Of a stretch of 64,000 bases of DNA, positions 23,396 to 34,572 are shown piece after piece. A program made the translations under genes and the position numbers. Under the pieces are notes generated by a model. The model made no database searches and had not been told where the DNA came from. It worked only from the letters and a program-made list of their open reading frames with translations. Numbering within the stretch: the first letter of the stretch is position 1; each line of letters starts with the position of its first letter. The stretch is taken from the NCBI GenBank assembly GCA_014773175.1, contig VXCM01000940.1:119265-183264 (forward strand). The letters run 5' to 3'. The DNA is from Lucifuga dentata. Taxonomy: Eukaryota > Chordata > Actinopteri > Ophidiiformes > Bythitidae.

Positions 23396-25419
23396 CTGCA
23401 GACACAACAGAGCAAACACAAGTTCAGTTAAAGCAAATGCTTGAAATATCTGACGAGAGAACATGCACGTTAAAACTTGATTATTCTCAGGCAATAAATT
23501 GATTATTTCGAAAGTGTTGCAAACAACAATATTAGATGGAAATCAACATAAATCGACATAAGCTTACTCTGACTAGCATACCTTTAAAAACTATTAACCT
23601 ATTACTATTATTATTATTAAAAACTATTAAACTATTAAAACTATTAACTATTAGTAACTATTTATAAACTCAAGCATGTAATTGAGCCATTGGCTTATAA
23701 TCATAAGGCACCTCAGCATGCGTTTCCTCAGCTGGCCTTCCTCCCTTCATATGCTGATTACACAACAATCATGTATATTTCGTGAATGAAAAAATGTCTA
23801 TTACTATTACTGTCCCATCTGTGTATATGGCTATCTGGCTTTTTCACCTCGCACAGACAAAAATTAGAGTATAGTGTTCATATAAACATTTTGTGTGTCC
23901 TAAGCACTGCTGAAGCTCTTACCAAACTTCAGCAAAACAATAACCATAAAAAAACGGGTTTGCTGCACAGTTAATCACCCACAGACTGACTTTGAGTTAT
24001 TAAGTGTGCAGTAAATCTACAGTTTTTATAGACACTATTAATAAAGCACCATAAAAGAACAGGTTTATCATCTCAAAGAGAAGAAAGGACATCAAGATGG
24101 TACAAGATGAAAACGAGCGAACAAAGGCCAAGATGGTACATTTTTATTATAAACAGCCTTTGTTAATTTGTTTACAGCTCACAATAAAATGTGAACAAGA
24201 CACACTTGCACACACACAAACATGCACTTTGACAGAAGTATTGTACACACACAGACACAAAAAGGTTCCTCATTCCCACACTACGCTCCAGTAATATTCC
24301 TCAGTTTAAAAGCTGATGTACAACATTCAGTTTGGAGAAAGCTGTAAATCTCCAGTGATCAGCACTGAGAGGAACCAGAGGTCGACCTGCCATCTTAAAT
24401 ACATCAAGGATAGCATATCCAGATAACATCTGGATAACATCACAATCTGGTGAGTCCGCTCTCTTCTGCAATTATTTCAGCCATCAGCACCATCCAAAGA
24501 CTCATTAGTGCAATCTGAGGACAGAGCTTGGACAGACATTTGGCTATCCATGTTGTTGGACCAATCACAGGAGAACATGGGGTTCAAACTCCAGGCAGCC
24601 TGCCCTGTCTCTTCCTCTAAACTGATTATTTTCCCCTTTTTCCTCTATCTGAGAAACTTTGTCAAGTTTGCTGCTTTTGAGCAACACCTTTTTTTGACCA
24701 AGAAAAATATGTGTTTTGAGTATGCAACGTGATAAAACTGCACGTATGTAGTTTATTTCAAGCTTTAGCAAGTGATATCAGAGTGCTGGTCGCCTCTGCA
24801 GCCACAGATGAGACTTTCCCACTGGTCAAACCCATGCAATGAGTTACAGCTTCACAGTTTTCCACTTCAGTCCAAAAATAGATAAAGGGAGAAAACAGCC
24901 AATGAGAAGTAAAAATCCTCATTGTCTAAAACAAATATTCAACATGCTCTCCCTGCCTTCAGGCAGAGAAAGGTAAAACAACTGAAAGCTTTTGAATGAT
25001 ACAGCTTCCCTTCATACAAACTCCAGGAATCCTTGGAATTATTTTTCGAATGAGGGATATTCAAACCGAGGATGTTCACCAGTCAGGATTTTAGGCCAGT
25101 CATCCTAACAACCCCGGTAGCTGCTTACGTCAAATTACCCTACATAAATATAGTAATGCCTATTGCTGTTCCCTCTGTTAGGATGGCGGTGTTTTGATGC
25201 CACGCAGCTCGAGGTAAAGTGAACATCCGTGTAGCAGACTAATCCCGTGTTCTCTCACTGATAGTTCCCTCCTGACACAGTAATATCCCTCCCCAGCTCA
25301 GCCAACAAGCCCTGGCTCTCAGCCTGAAAACAAGGGCTATTTTCAGGCTGAATAGTAGGAAGCCAGCAACTCCAATACATGGAAAAGCCTAAATACTCCA
25401 AACGGAAAAAAGAGAGAAA

Positions 25420-25445
25420 GTGTGTGTGTGTGTGTGTGTGTGTGT

Positions 25446-25484
<39 letters not shown>
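25420..25484. repeat. (GT)n(GA)n compound microsatellite
   Basis: About 13 GT units are followed directly by about 17 GA units. Confidence 0.92.
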
Positions 25485-25487
<3 letters not shown>

Positions 25488-26182
25488 CCGGTTGTAACCC
25501 TTAGTCAGGAAAACGTCAGTCTCTTTGGAAGGACTGATAAAGGCTGGGAAAGGTCTTTTCTGCAGACACATTATTGCCAGTTTAATGTGAGGAAGGGTTG
25601 TATTTTACCTTGACACTCTAAGATAACAGCAGAGGAAATCATTAGAAAAGTGTGTGACACACTAATGATTAACAGTGTTTACACAGTTTACAGAACCAAA
25701 AAAAAAAGTATCTCAATAGCTTATTAAATTTGATTTAATCTGGTATTGATATTTAAATTCTTATTTAAATCTTGGTTACTTAGCTATTATTATTATTTAA
25801 TGTTGTCAGTCTGTTCATGTGTTAAAATAGACAAATCAATCTACAGTAAATATTATGGCATGGAGTTTTCTAAGGATTATTAAGTGACTATTACTGAAAA
25901 TACAGGAAATTCTCAACAGTGACTCTCATTAAGGTTAAATTCCCCTGGCAAAGTTCCCATCTGTGATCCAAATATAAGCAAAAGGTCACACATAGTAAGA
26001 CTACATAATAATTTAACCTGATAAATCTAATTAAATCTAATATTTAATGTTTAGTCATGCTGATAAAATCTATTTTACATCATACTAATACAGATATTCT
26101 ATTATGTGTGTCATTTTAATTCAAATTTTCATGGTAAAAAAAAAAATTGAGACTTTTAGAGAATTTTAGAGAATTTTATTTT

Positions 26183-26584
26183 GCATATCATGCAGAAACC
26201 TATGTTCCTATTTTCATTTAGGGTTCCATTTTGAAAACTTAGGTTTGCATTAAATTTTAAACCAATAGTATTAAAAAAAAAAAAAAACAACAACAACTGT
26301 CCTACTCCCACTTCTACTCTCCTTTGCTGCCTTGCAGGCCTTTTTAGCTAAGCACCCTCTCTCAGAAATGCCCAATCTGCAGTGACTGACAAGCCACTTA
26401 CATGGCAGATATTAGCCAAATGCTTGCTCGTACTTTGTGGGTGTCTAGGCATGCTACGACATGCTACAGAACTAACGGACTAATCAAAAACAAAGCTTTG
26501 TGGTAGTTTGACACTATTTGACAATGTTCAACACATACTCCCATCCTATAGTTCACTATAAAATGAGATAGAATATGTCCCCTT
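26183..26584 (+). mobile_element. Short inverted-repeat element, family B copy 1
   Basis: It shares a start block (a TTTTCATTTAGGG segment near 26208) and an end block (TTTGACAATGTTCAACACATA near 26518) with the copy at 32020-32432. It ends GAATATGTCCCCTTTAA, the complement of the GGGGACATATT start of the other copy, so the family has short terminal inverted repeats. The left boundary is blurred. hAT-type ends are possible but not proven. No coding capacity. Confidence 0.55.
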
Positions 26585-26965
26585 TAAAATAAACCCCGCT
26601 GGGCCCTGGCAAAGTCGACCAATTCTAATTTCCCAGACACACAAGAATTTTTAAAGTACAATATTTCAGGTTTGAACCATTGAAGCAAATCATTTGCTGA
26701 GAAGCAATGCTGAGCCTGTTTTGACATAAACGACTTAACCTCTTCCATAAAATGCTTGGTGTCCGCGAACTGAAAACAAAGCATGATCGCCGTCTCACTT
26801 GCTAAGCACTGACCATCCAAATCGCTATGAGCAGAGAGAATGAAGACAAGCCAGATCTTTAGAGTGTAATTACAGATACTTGAATTATGTGTTTTCTCTT
26901 TCAGAGGCACTACAGTTGCATTCTATATGGAAATAATTGTTATAGGGAAACAAACCAACCATCCT

Positions 26966-26968
<3 letters not shown>

Positions 26969-27010
<42 letters not shown>
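26969..27010. repeat. (CT)n microsatellite
   Basis: A nearly perfect CT run with one interruption near 26998. Confidence 0.9.
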
Positions 27011-27131
27011 ACTCCAGTTATTATAAGCAGTGGAGGTGCCGTTCCCCAATTCGCGTGCCATTTCACAATTATGAGTCTCAACAGGGAGCGTTCATTAATG
27101 TTATGCTAATTTTCTGTATCCAATTAATTCT

Positions 27132-27135
<4 letters not shown>

Positions 27136-27182
<47 letters not shown>
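27136..27182. repeat. (CT)n microsatellite
   Basis: About 23 perfect CT units, 125 bp from the preceding CT tract. Confidence 0.92.
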
Positions 27183-27184
<2 letters not shown>

Positions 27185-27801
27185 TTCCCTCTCGCTCTTG
27201 TTCTCCCATTTGGAAATTGTAGCTGTCAGTCAAATGTGGAGTAGAAAAACACAAACAAAACCCTGTGAAATAATCGCTAATGTATTCACCCGGCTTATAC
27301 TTCTCATTTCTGTAAATTATATTGCTGCGGTCAGGTTGAAAAAAACCCCCAAAAAAACATGCATATGCAGAAAATAAAGAAGAACTAAATGTGTATTGTT
27401 TTTGTTTTGAAGCCATGTAGTGGTGAAATTATACACTGAGGTTTCGAGGACCCAAGAGGTTTAAAACATAAAACAACAGAATAAGCTTTCAATTAAAGTG
27501 AGAAAAAAGGAAAAGAAGCAAATTACGATGTGACCTTAAATAAACTGGAGATTTATATTGGGAAAGTAGAAGAGCGCATTTGGAAAATTAATCTTGAATC
27601 AAACGCGTACACTGGTATACTTTTAAAATATCAGTAAAGCACGTTAGGCTTTATTGCAGAACATGTAACGTAATTACAATAAGGCTGATATTAAACGTGA
27701 CAAAGCATGAATGTTGTGTGTAATGGAAACAGCTTCTTTAAGGGTGAGTATAAGACTGTATGAGAAAGAATAAAATCAGAATGACAGTCATAGACTCTTT
27801 T

Positions 27802-27826
27802 ACACACACACACACACACACACACA
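27802..27826. repeat. (CA)12 next to an ldb2 splice donor
   Basis: On the transcribed strand this is a UG repeat starting about 20 bases downstream of the donor of the exon at 27845-27928. Confidence 0.9.
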
Positions 27827-27844
27827 TACACAAACAGCCCTTAC

Positions 27845-27928
27845 CCTGAGGTAGTTGAGGGTGAAGTTGGTCAAACCCATGCGTGTGATGTTTTTGGACA
27901 GTTGTTCCAGCACCTGAGGGTCTTGTGC
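27845..27928 (-). CDS. ldb2: ldb2 exon: dimerisation region
   Basis: Exactly 28 codons, phase 0 on both sides: AQDPQVLEQLSKNITRMGLT then NFTLNYLR. This matches the AQDPQVLDQLSKNITRMGLTNFTLNYLR segment of LDB proteins with one conservative change (Asp to Glu). The acceptor is TTCAG after GGAT and the donor is GTAAGG (27839-27844). Because the exon is a multiple of three, skipping it would keep frame but remove part of the fold. A UG-repeat tract lies just inside the downstream intron. The residues belong to the NTF2-like/dimerisation part that lets LDB proteins bridge distant enhancers and promoters. Confidence 0.95.
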
Positions 27929-29246
27929 CTGAATCCAGCAGCAGGAAAATGAAAATGAAGAAAAGAACATATCTATATACTATACATACCTATATATATG
28001 TTTTGATCATATTCATCTGAACATGACTAAACAGATTTTCTACAGGCAATTTGCAGGTTAATTAGGCTCATTAGCTTTCATAGACAACTTCACACCCTCA
28101 AGTCACACATAAAAGCACTTAACACTATTATTCTAGGTTTTCCTTCTCATAAACTGCATTATGCCCCACTGTAGTGTAATTGGTGTAATCTATTTGTCTT
28201 TATCATTTCATTATTTCATTTTAACCTCTTGTTCTCTTGATTGTTCCCCTTAAATTTCCCCTTAGGTTCCTGTAAATTTAGAAAAAAAAAAAAAAAGGAA
28301 AAGAAAAAACTGACTTGTTTCTCAAAACTTTGGTGAAACTGTATGGTGTATACAATTAGTCATATTCAATCTCTGAACACCGTTTTTTTTTATGGCTGCA
28401 GCTTTACATCAACTGGAAAATACTGAAGATGTCATCCATTGTTTTAAATACTTTTTTTTTTTTTTCCAAAATTAGTCCAGCCATTTTGTATAATTTGAAG
28501 CAAAGGGGGTTTCTCTAGAATCGTAAGTAAAGTTCTTACAAGAGGTTAAAATTCCAGACATTTGTTATTTCTGAATCTCTTGGCTGGATTTGCTGATCAG
28601 CGTATGTATTTTAAAGGAGGTCTGAGAAGTCTGGAAAAATATAGAAAATTTATGTATAATATTAAAAAAAAAAAAACACCAAAAAATGAGGAGGTGTTGA
28701 CAGTCTGCCTGGTTTTGGACTCGCAAACATCTTTAAATCCAGCACTGGTAAGAATTTTAATACAGAAAACATATGGGAATTTGTGATTATACCATATGTG
28801 CAGGAATAAAGAATCAGTCTTAACTAGAATAAAACTAAAACACCACATGGTAATTATAGAATGACATCTGACTGAACTCCTGCAGATAAATGATTATCCA
28901 CTAAGCTTGTTTGCAACTCCAAGAATAAGCAGTCAAATCATAAAAAGCTGGTGGTATTGATGGAGCAAAACATATCCCAGACTGAGAAGAAGCAGTGAGC
29001 ACACTTGCATTCACCTCCTCATGAAAAATGCATTATTCTATCTCCAGTCGCATCTGTGCAGAGAAAGTGAAGAGGAAAGTGAGGGAGTCATTCCTAACAT
29101 GACTGACAAGAGAACAGAACTACTGCGTGTTATTGGCAGCGGCCGAATCGGAATCTGAATTATTTGACTCATCAAGTGCAATTAGACTAAATGTTCCATA
29201 CAGGAATGTGTCATTGCTGCTGCATATCAGCAATTAGTGTAAAAAG

Positions 29247-29846
29247 TTAAAGGACCATACTGGCCATTTTGCATGTTTGAGCCTAATACAGTATATTCAA
29301 TTTTCATACATGTTATGTTACTGACAATCATTTACCCAAGGGTTAAAACCGTATTTCAGCTTTCCTGATATTTTACAAAATCTCTTAATCTTTCAAAATC
29401 AAATATTCAAGTGATACACCCACCTTAAAAATTGATGTTTCACCTGCTAATAGTTACGCCGCCTTATGAAGTCACGGTTGTTTAAATTTTTTGATAAATG
29501 CAAGTCTTCTTTTGGAACTAGATTCCCCAGTGGAGACATACATTCACTTTACGCTTTTTATTGCGCTTAAATGCTAAAATTACATAACTTTGGAAAAAAA
29601 AACCTGACTACACGTCTTGTTGACAATGATGGATTACCTATCCCAAGAATGTTTCAAGTACCAACAAGTTGATTTTAATAGCGTACCAGAATGAAATGAA
29701 ACCAGTGGTGGTCTGGAAGGTAGGAAAAAAAAGTTAATTCACCTTTCCAGTAGTATGCTTTGGGAAATGATTGTCAATAACATTGTGTGTATGAAAATTG
29801 AATATGTTAGGCTCAAACATGCCAGATCGCCGGTATGGTCCTTTAA
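29247..29846 (-). mobile_element. TTAA-ended MITE, copy 2
   Basis: A 600-bp element that begins TTAAAGGACCATAC and ends with its complement GTATGGTCCTTTAA. Its terminal inverted repeats are about 90-100 bp, and TTAA sits at both outer edges. The internal region matches the copies at 1258, 42414 and 63081 but in reverse orientation. No coding capacity. Confidence 0.85.
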
Positions 29847-32019
29847 GAAAATACTAGCACACCGTGCAGGAACAACAGGAGATATTCAGTTCAAGAGAAT
29901 ACAAATAAATTTTGACTATGTCAGTGGGTGTATACAATATGAATCAAAAGAAGTCAGGATACAATTAACTTCAGTTAAAGAAAAACCCGCTCAAGTACAG
30001 ATTCTGGCCTTTAAGTCCACACATCGAGTAGAAACCGAGTGATTATATCTGGAATTTATGTTTAAAGTACCAGCTCCATGCATAAAATATTTTGTCGTAT
30101 AAAACACATAAACAGTTAATTACAATATATGTCTATTGTTGTTTGACATAAATGTAAGAAACTGCTAATTGTACAGGCTGAAACTTGAAAGTTTGGGATT
30201 TCATTTTCTGAATTTGATTTTTGGTTGAAAAAAATGTGTATTAGTGAGAAACACAAAATGTGAAAATGATGTCTTCAATACACGTCAACTTATTGCAGGA
30301 ATTTTCTAGAGATGAGTGTCAGGACAAAGCAGATTAATGAACACACTTGATTCTTCAAGATTCTCTGACAGCTGGTCAACGTGATCTTTTTTGATTGGTT
30401 CTTCACACTTGGCCTGTAAACAACACTGCTATTTTCTAGGCCTTACAGTAGTGACATAGAGCGGCTAACAAACAATCTTCAACGGGACTTTAAAATTTAT
30501 TGTTGCCAAAACTGGCAATAGTAAGTGTGCATTGTCGCCATCTAGGGGGCAACTGCATTGCTTTCTAGGCATTCCTCTTGCATTCCTTCCTAGCTGAATG
30601 TTAATAGGAAATTTTCGTGTTATGAGCATACTGAAGATAAATATTTTATTATTTCACTGACCAGTGACATGAATTTCTAAATTATATTCAAAACTACTTT
30701 AGAAGCATATCAACAGTGTTTTCTAGACTAAATAATAAAGGTAAAGCAGATGTGGGAGGATGTGCTGTATTTATGCTTTTCAGAGCACAGTGCATAACTA
30801 CAGCTATAATGTTTATTCATCCTGCAATTTGTTTATAATGCACTTAATTTTGTTCCCCTCTTTCACTCATCATATATTATGGCTATTTATGTCTCATTTT
30901 AAAGCTTTTCACTAATGTTTTCATCCTAAATTGGGCTGAAATGAGTTGCTTTATACTTTTAGAGTTTTGACTTGGTTGTACTCATTTACTAAAATGTCAT
31001 TACTTATACTAAATTATCATATTTCACCACTCTTCCCATCCCTTTAACTAGATCCTGATTGATATACCATGGTGATATGATCAGCTGATATTTGCTTATC
31101 ACAGATATGCTGCATTAGTGTATATGTTAGTAGGCATCCAAAAAGAACCTACAGACATAAATGCTGTACAGACTGAATTTTGTGTTATATTTCTGTTTTT
31201 ATAGTTATTTCCATGGAAAGTGTGAATTTTACTGTTCAATCTTTCATAATAAAATTATTATTTATCTGTAAAATATCTGGCCTCGGTACCGCAACCAAAC
31301 CTGACTGAAATACTTGTTTATTTTATGTGTAAATGTAAAAAAACAAAAACAAAAACTAATCAAATAATGATACAAGTATTGGCCTCAAAAACCCAGTGCA
31401 ACTCCAGCATCCCCAGTATCTCTTGGTACTGGCTAGTATTTGTCAACCACCTACAGCAGCAACATTTTTTGCAAGTCTGACAACTAAAATAAGAGCAAGC
31501 TTGACTTTTTTCCTAACCGTTCCTCTTGAGGGACGCAACAGTTCTGCTTACTTCAAAAGTACAACTTCCATAGTGGATTCATCTGCATGAACAGTTCAGC
31601 TTTTCTGCTTCTATCTGTTTTCATTAGTTCAGCCAACGATCAAAAGAATGAATCCACACTCGCACAAATACTGAATATCTGACCATGACCCACAATACCC
31701 ACAATATCCCACTCTCCAGGAATTAGTGTGAATACCTACAGGGGCCAATTTACTGGAGTGTGAGTTTCATATGAACATTTGGCCAAAAGGAGGCTGGCGA
31801 TCCACGGCAAAGCTACTTCTTAAAAACACCTTTAGATCCATGGGGGTCAATCGAAAATCATGAAGAAATGCATCACATGTAATTTCATATCAGACAGAAG
31901 GATCTGCAACTGCACCGCATATCGCTTAAGAAATAGAGCATTTTTGGTGTTTTCACGGATTTGAACACTTTTCGAACATTTATTTGCTAAAGGAGCATTA
32001 TCATCCAAGGAACATTAAT

Positions 32020-32432
32020 GGGGACATATTATGCAGATTTCCTTGTTCTTATTTTCATTTAGGGGTTTAGTTTGAAACCTTTGCAAGTCTTTGGTCTACA
32101 GAAAAGAAAAAAAAAAAACACATTCATGCACTGCTGCAGCACCGCTGTGCACACTGAGTGAAAATGGGCTCTTAAAGGCCCCCTCCCAAAAAAACACTGC
32201 TCAGTTCTAATTGGCCAGCTATACCAAGTGTGTAATATTTTGATGTGGACATGTTACAAGTTTTACAAGTAACAGACAAATTCAAAATAAAGTGTTAAGG
32301 GCCGTTTAAGACCTATGCGTTTGATTAACTAGATGCATTTCTATAGGCGTTGACCTCAAGTTTTGCTAATTTGACAATGTTCAACACATACGCACTACTA
32401 TGTTACCTTATACCTTTTTTGGGAGAATATGT
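32020..32432 (+). mobile_element. Short inverted-repeat element, family B copy 2
   Basis: It starts GGGGACATATTATGCAG and shows internal blocks shared with 26183-26584 and, reversed, with 62540-63010. The right end (AGAATATGT) is diverged or cut by the adjacent LINE fragment. Non-autonomous. Confidence 0.55.
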
Positions 32433-33044
32433 ACTTACAAACCCCCGAATGTATTTATTTGAAAATGGTTTATATTGAAGATAAATACTGTCATAGACAA
32501 GCTCTAACTGGAAAGACTGACCTTCCTCAACCAAGAACAAGCACCTTAAGAAGACTATCAGTTACTCTTTGTATTAACTTACCACCTAATATTAAAATTG
32601 TTAAAAATAAATTCATTTTTAAAAGGCAATTGAAAGCTTTTTTAGAATAAAATTGTTTTATTTTCCACTGTCCTGTGTGTGGTCCTGTGCTTGCTGTGGT
32701 GTAGTTGCTGTCTGATCTTGTTTGGCAGACGGTGGATCGCTGGGGTCAGAGGTCAGATGTGGCTGTTGGCATTGTTTATATCGTTTGTGATATGTTTNGG
32801 ATCGCTGGGGTCAGAGGTCAGATGTGGCTGTTGGCATTGTTTATATCGTTTGTGATATGTTTGGCTGTTTTACCATGTAGTTTTAGGTAATCTGATTGGT
32901 GCTGAAATTGGATTCTTTATCATTTTTACTTCATTTTATTTTTCTTTTAAACTTAAATGTGTGATTTTATGTTTGATTGATTGGATCCCAGGAAGAACAG
33001 TTGTCGCTGAGGCATGAGCTAATAGGGATCCAATTAAATAAACA
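32433..33044 (+). mobile_element. 5'-truncated L2-like LINE, 3' end
   Basis: An open frame at 32429-32650 ends in LPPNIKIVKNKFIFKRQLKA-FLE and stop. That is the typical C-terminus of CR1/L2-clade ORF2 proteins, with the form WNxLPxxIK...FKRxLKxxL. It is followed by a 3' UTR ending GGATCCCAGGAAGAACAG...GAGCTAATAGGGATCCAATTAAATAAA, the characteristic tail of fish L2-type elements. The reverse transcriptase and endonuclease are missing, so this is a dead 5'-truncated insertion. A 64-bp duplication around an N at 32798 lies inside it. The clade assignment rests on my memory of tail sequences. Confidence 0.7.
32734..32862. repeat. Tandem 64-bp duplication split by one N
   Basis: Bases 32734-32797 and 32799-32862 are identical around N at 32798. 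Probable assembly artefact. Confidence 0.9.
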
Positions 33045-33582
33045 GTGAGAATCCAGATCTCATTCCAGACCACAAGGCAGATGTGGGATATCAGTGCATC
33101 AGTGCCATGGACATGCAGTTACAGACAAAAATAATATAATATAACACACATGCATATTTTTATTTTGTTCACTTATTTAAAAAAATTGAACTTTTGCAGA
33201 TGGGTATTTTTTTTTTTTGCCTAAGAGCAGTGATATGTGTTTTGTCCTGTATTTTCAGTCAAAAATCATTTGAAAACCGAAGCCTTGGCTAGCAGTGAAT
33301 AGAATGTGTGTTACACTTAGTGGAATTAAGCAGATTGTTCACTGACCTTGTTTTTTGTCTCATTTCAGACAGGGGCTCTTTTTTTTTTTTNTTTTTTTTT
33401 TTTACCCTTGATGGCTTTTGATGTCTGAAAATAAATTGGTCTGCAAAACCCCCCTCCAAACTGCTTTGTTGCTTTTTAAAAGTGTTTGACAAAGTGCAGA
33501 CACAGACGAGCTGGTTAGTATTCAGAGGCGACGCCTGAATGGGCAGATTGGATTTGTCGCGTGTTAATGATGTCAGACTCAC

Positions 33583-33705
33583 GTGCATGGCCAGGATGCT
33601 GCGGGGGATGAGCTCTCGGTACTGCCTGATGGTAAAGTGCCACGTTTTGATCCTCATCAGATCATCAAAGGCAAACTCTAGTATCAAACGGCCCTCTGTA
33701 CAAAC
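33583..33705 (-). CDS. ldb2: ldb2 exon: dimerisation domain
   Basis: Exactly 41 codons, phase 0 at both ends: VCTEGRLILEFAFDDLMRIK then TWHFTIRQYRELIPRSILAM and H. This is the LDB/Chip core with EFTFDD changed to EFAFDD and RELVPRS to RELIPRS relative to mammals as I recall. The acceptor is TTTTTCCAG (CTG at 33706-33708) and the donor is the strong site GTGAGT (33577-33582). It joins K of MFTK from the exon at 43297-43469 to AQDPQ of the exon at 27845-27928. Ldb2 is a nuclear adaptor without DNA-binding activity; this part provides self-association. Confidence 0.96.
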
Positions 33706-34099
33706 CTGGAAAAAGATCACATAATTAGTGGTATTATACATTTCTGTTCAGCCTGATATGTCTCTCAGTAATCTTTAACTGGCTGGCAGGCAAGTGTCAG
33801 ATGATTTGGATGAGGACAAAAGAAATCAGTGTTTATTGGCCAGGCGTGATTTTCATAAAATGCTGGAAGGGTTTCTTCATTTTGGAATTTGTTCAAGGAG
33901 TTTGTAACACAGAGTGAGCTATTATGCTCCCAATATTTACTCTGCTTGCTTCCCTCATTCAGAGTATCTGTCCTTGGGCCTCTCAGCCATCCAGCTATTT
34001 CTAAAATGTGAAAATAAATGTAATCTGGAGAGGGGTGTGTTTACGCCAGAGACAAAAGAACTTCAGGTCAGAGAGAGTTGCCAATTAGGAGGAGAGAAG

Positions 34100-34103
<4 letters not shown>

Positions 34104-34137
<34 letters not shown>

Positions 34138-34258
34138 AGGGAGAAAAAAAAAATTTCGCCCCTTTAGCTGAATTCAGTGCTTGTCGGGCCCTTGCACTTC
34201 TCCCGTATTTTGTTGCTGTGACAACCAGGAAGGAAGAGGAAAAGAGAGAGAGAGCGTT

Positions 34259-34303
<45 letters not shown>
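34104..34303. repeat. Paired (GA)n microsatellites
   Basis: GA tracts at about 34104-34139 and 34250-34303, separated by about 110 bp of unique sequence. Confidence 0.88.
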
Positions 34304-34306
<3 letters not shown>

Positions 34307-34458
34307 GGAGAGACAGACCGAGGAAAAAAATCAGCTGATTAGTTGGCATGGCAACGGCAAAGATGTAATCCCACCAGACACACTCTAATCAATGCCCCCA
34401 GCGCAGATGGTCTCCTGAGGATCAACAAGAAACAGGCTAGCGGCCATACTAACCCCCC

Positions 34459-34572
34459 NNNNNNNNNNNNNNNNNNNNNNNNNNNNNNNNNNNNNNNNNN
34501 NNNNNNNNNNNNNNNNNNNNNNNNNNNNNNNNNNNNNNNNNNNNNNNNNNNNNNNNNNNNNNNNNNNNNNNN
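34459..34572. other. Assembly gap (114 N)
   Basis: A run of 114 undetermined bases, flanked by C-rich sequence on both sides (AACCCCCC left, AAACCCCCACCC right). That suggests a C-rich tract that sequenced poorly. Confidence 0.98.

Larger units (their letters stand above)
23396..27844 (-). other. ldb2: ldb2 intron (4.4 kb)
   Basis: Donor GTAAGG and acceptor CTGCAG. It contains (GT)n(GA)n at 25420-25484, one short inverted-repeat element copy at 26183-26584, two (CT)n tracts at 26969 and 27136, and a (CA)n tract at 27802-27826 close to the donor. A region at 26590-27330 has the look of conserved non-coding DNA. Confidence 0.85.
27929..33582 (-). other. ldb2: ldb2 intron (5.7 kb)
   Basis: Donor GTGAGT and acceptor TTCAG. 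It contains MITE copy 2 (29247-29846), the family B element (32020-32432), an L2-like LINE tail (32433-33044) that itself carries a single-N duplication, and a possible conserved non-coding stretch near 29090-29240. No exon was recognised. Confidence 0.85.
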
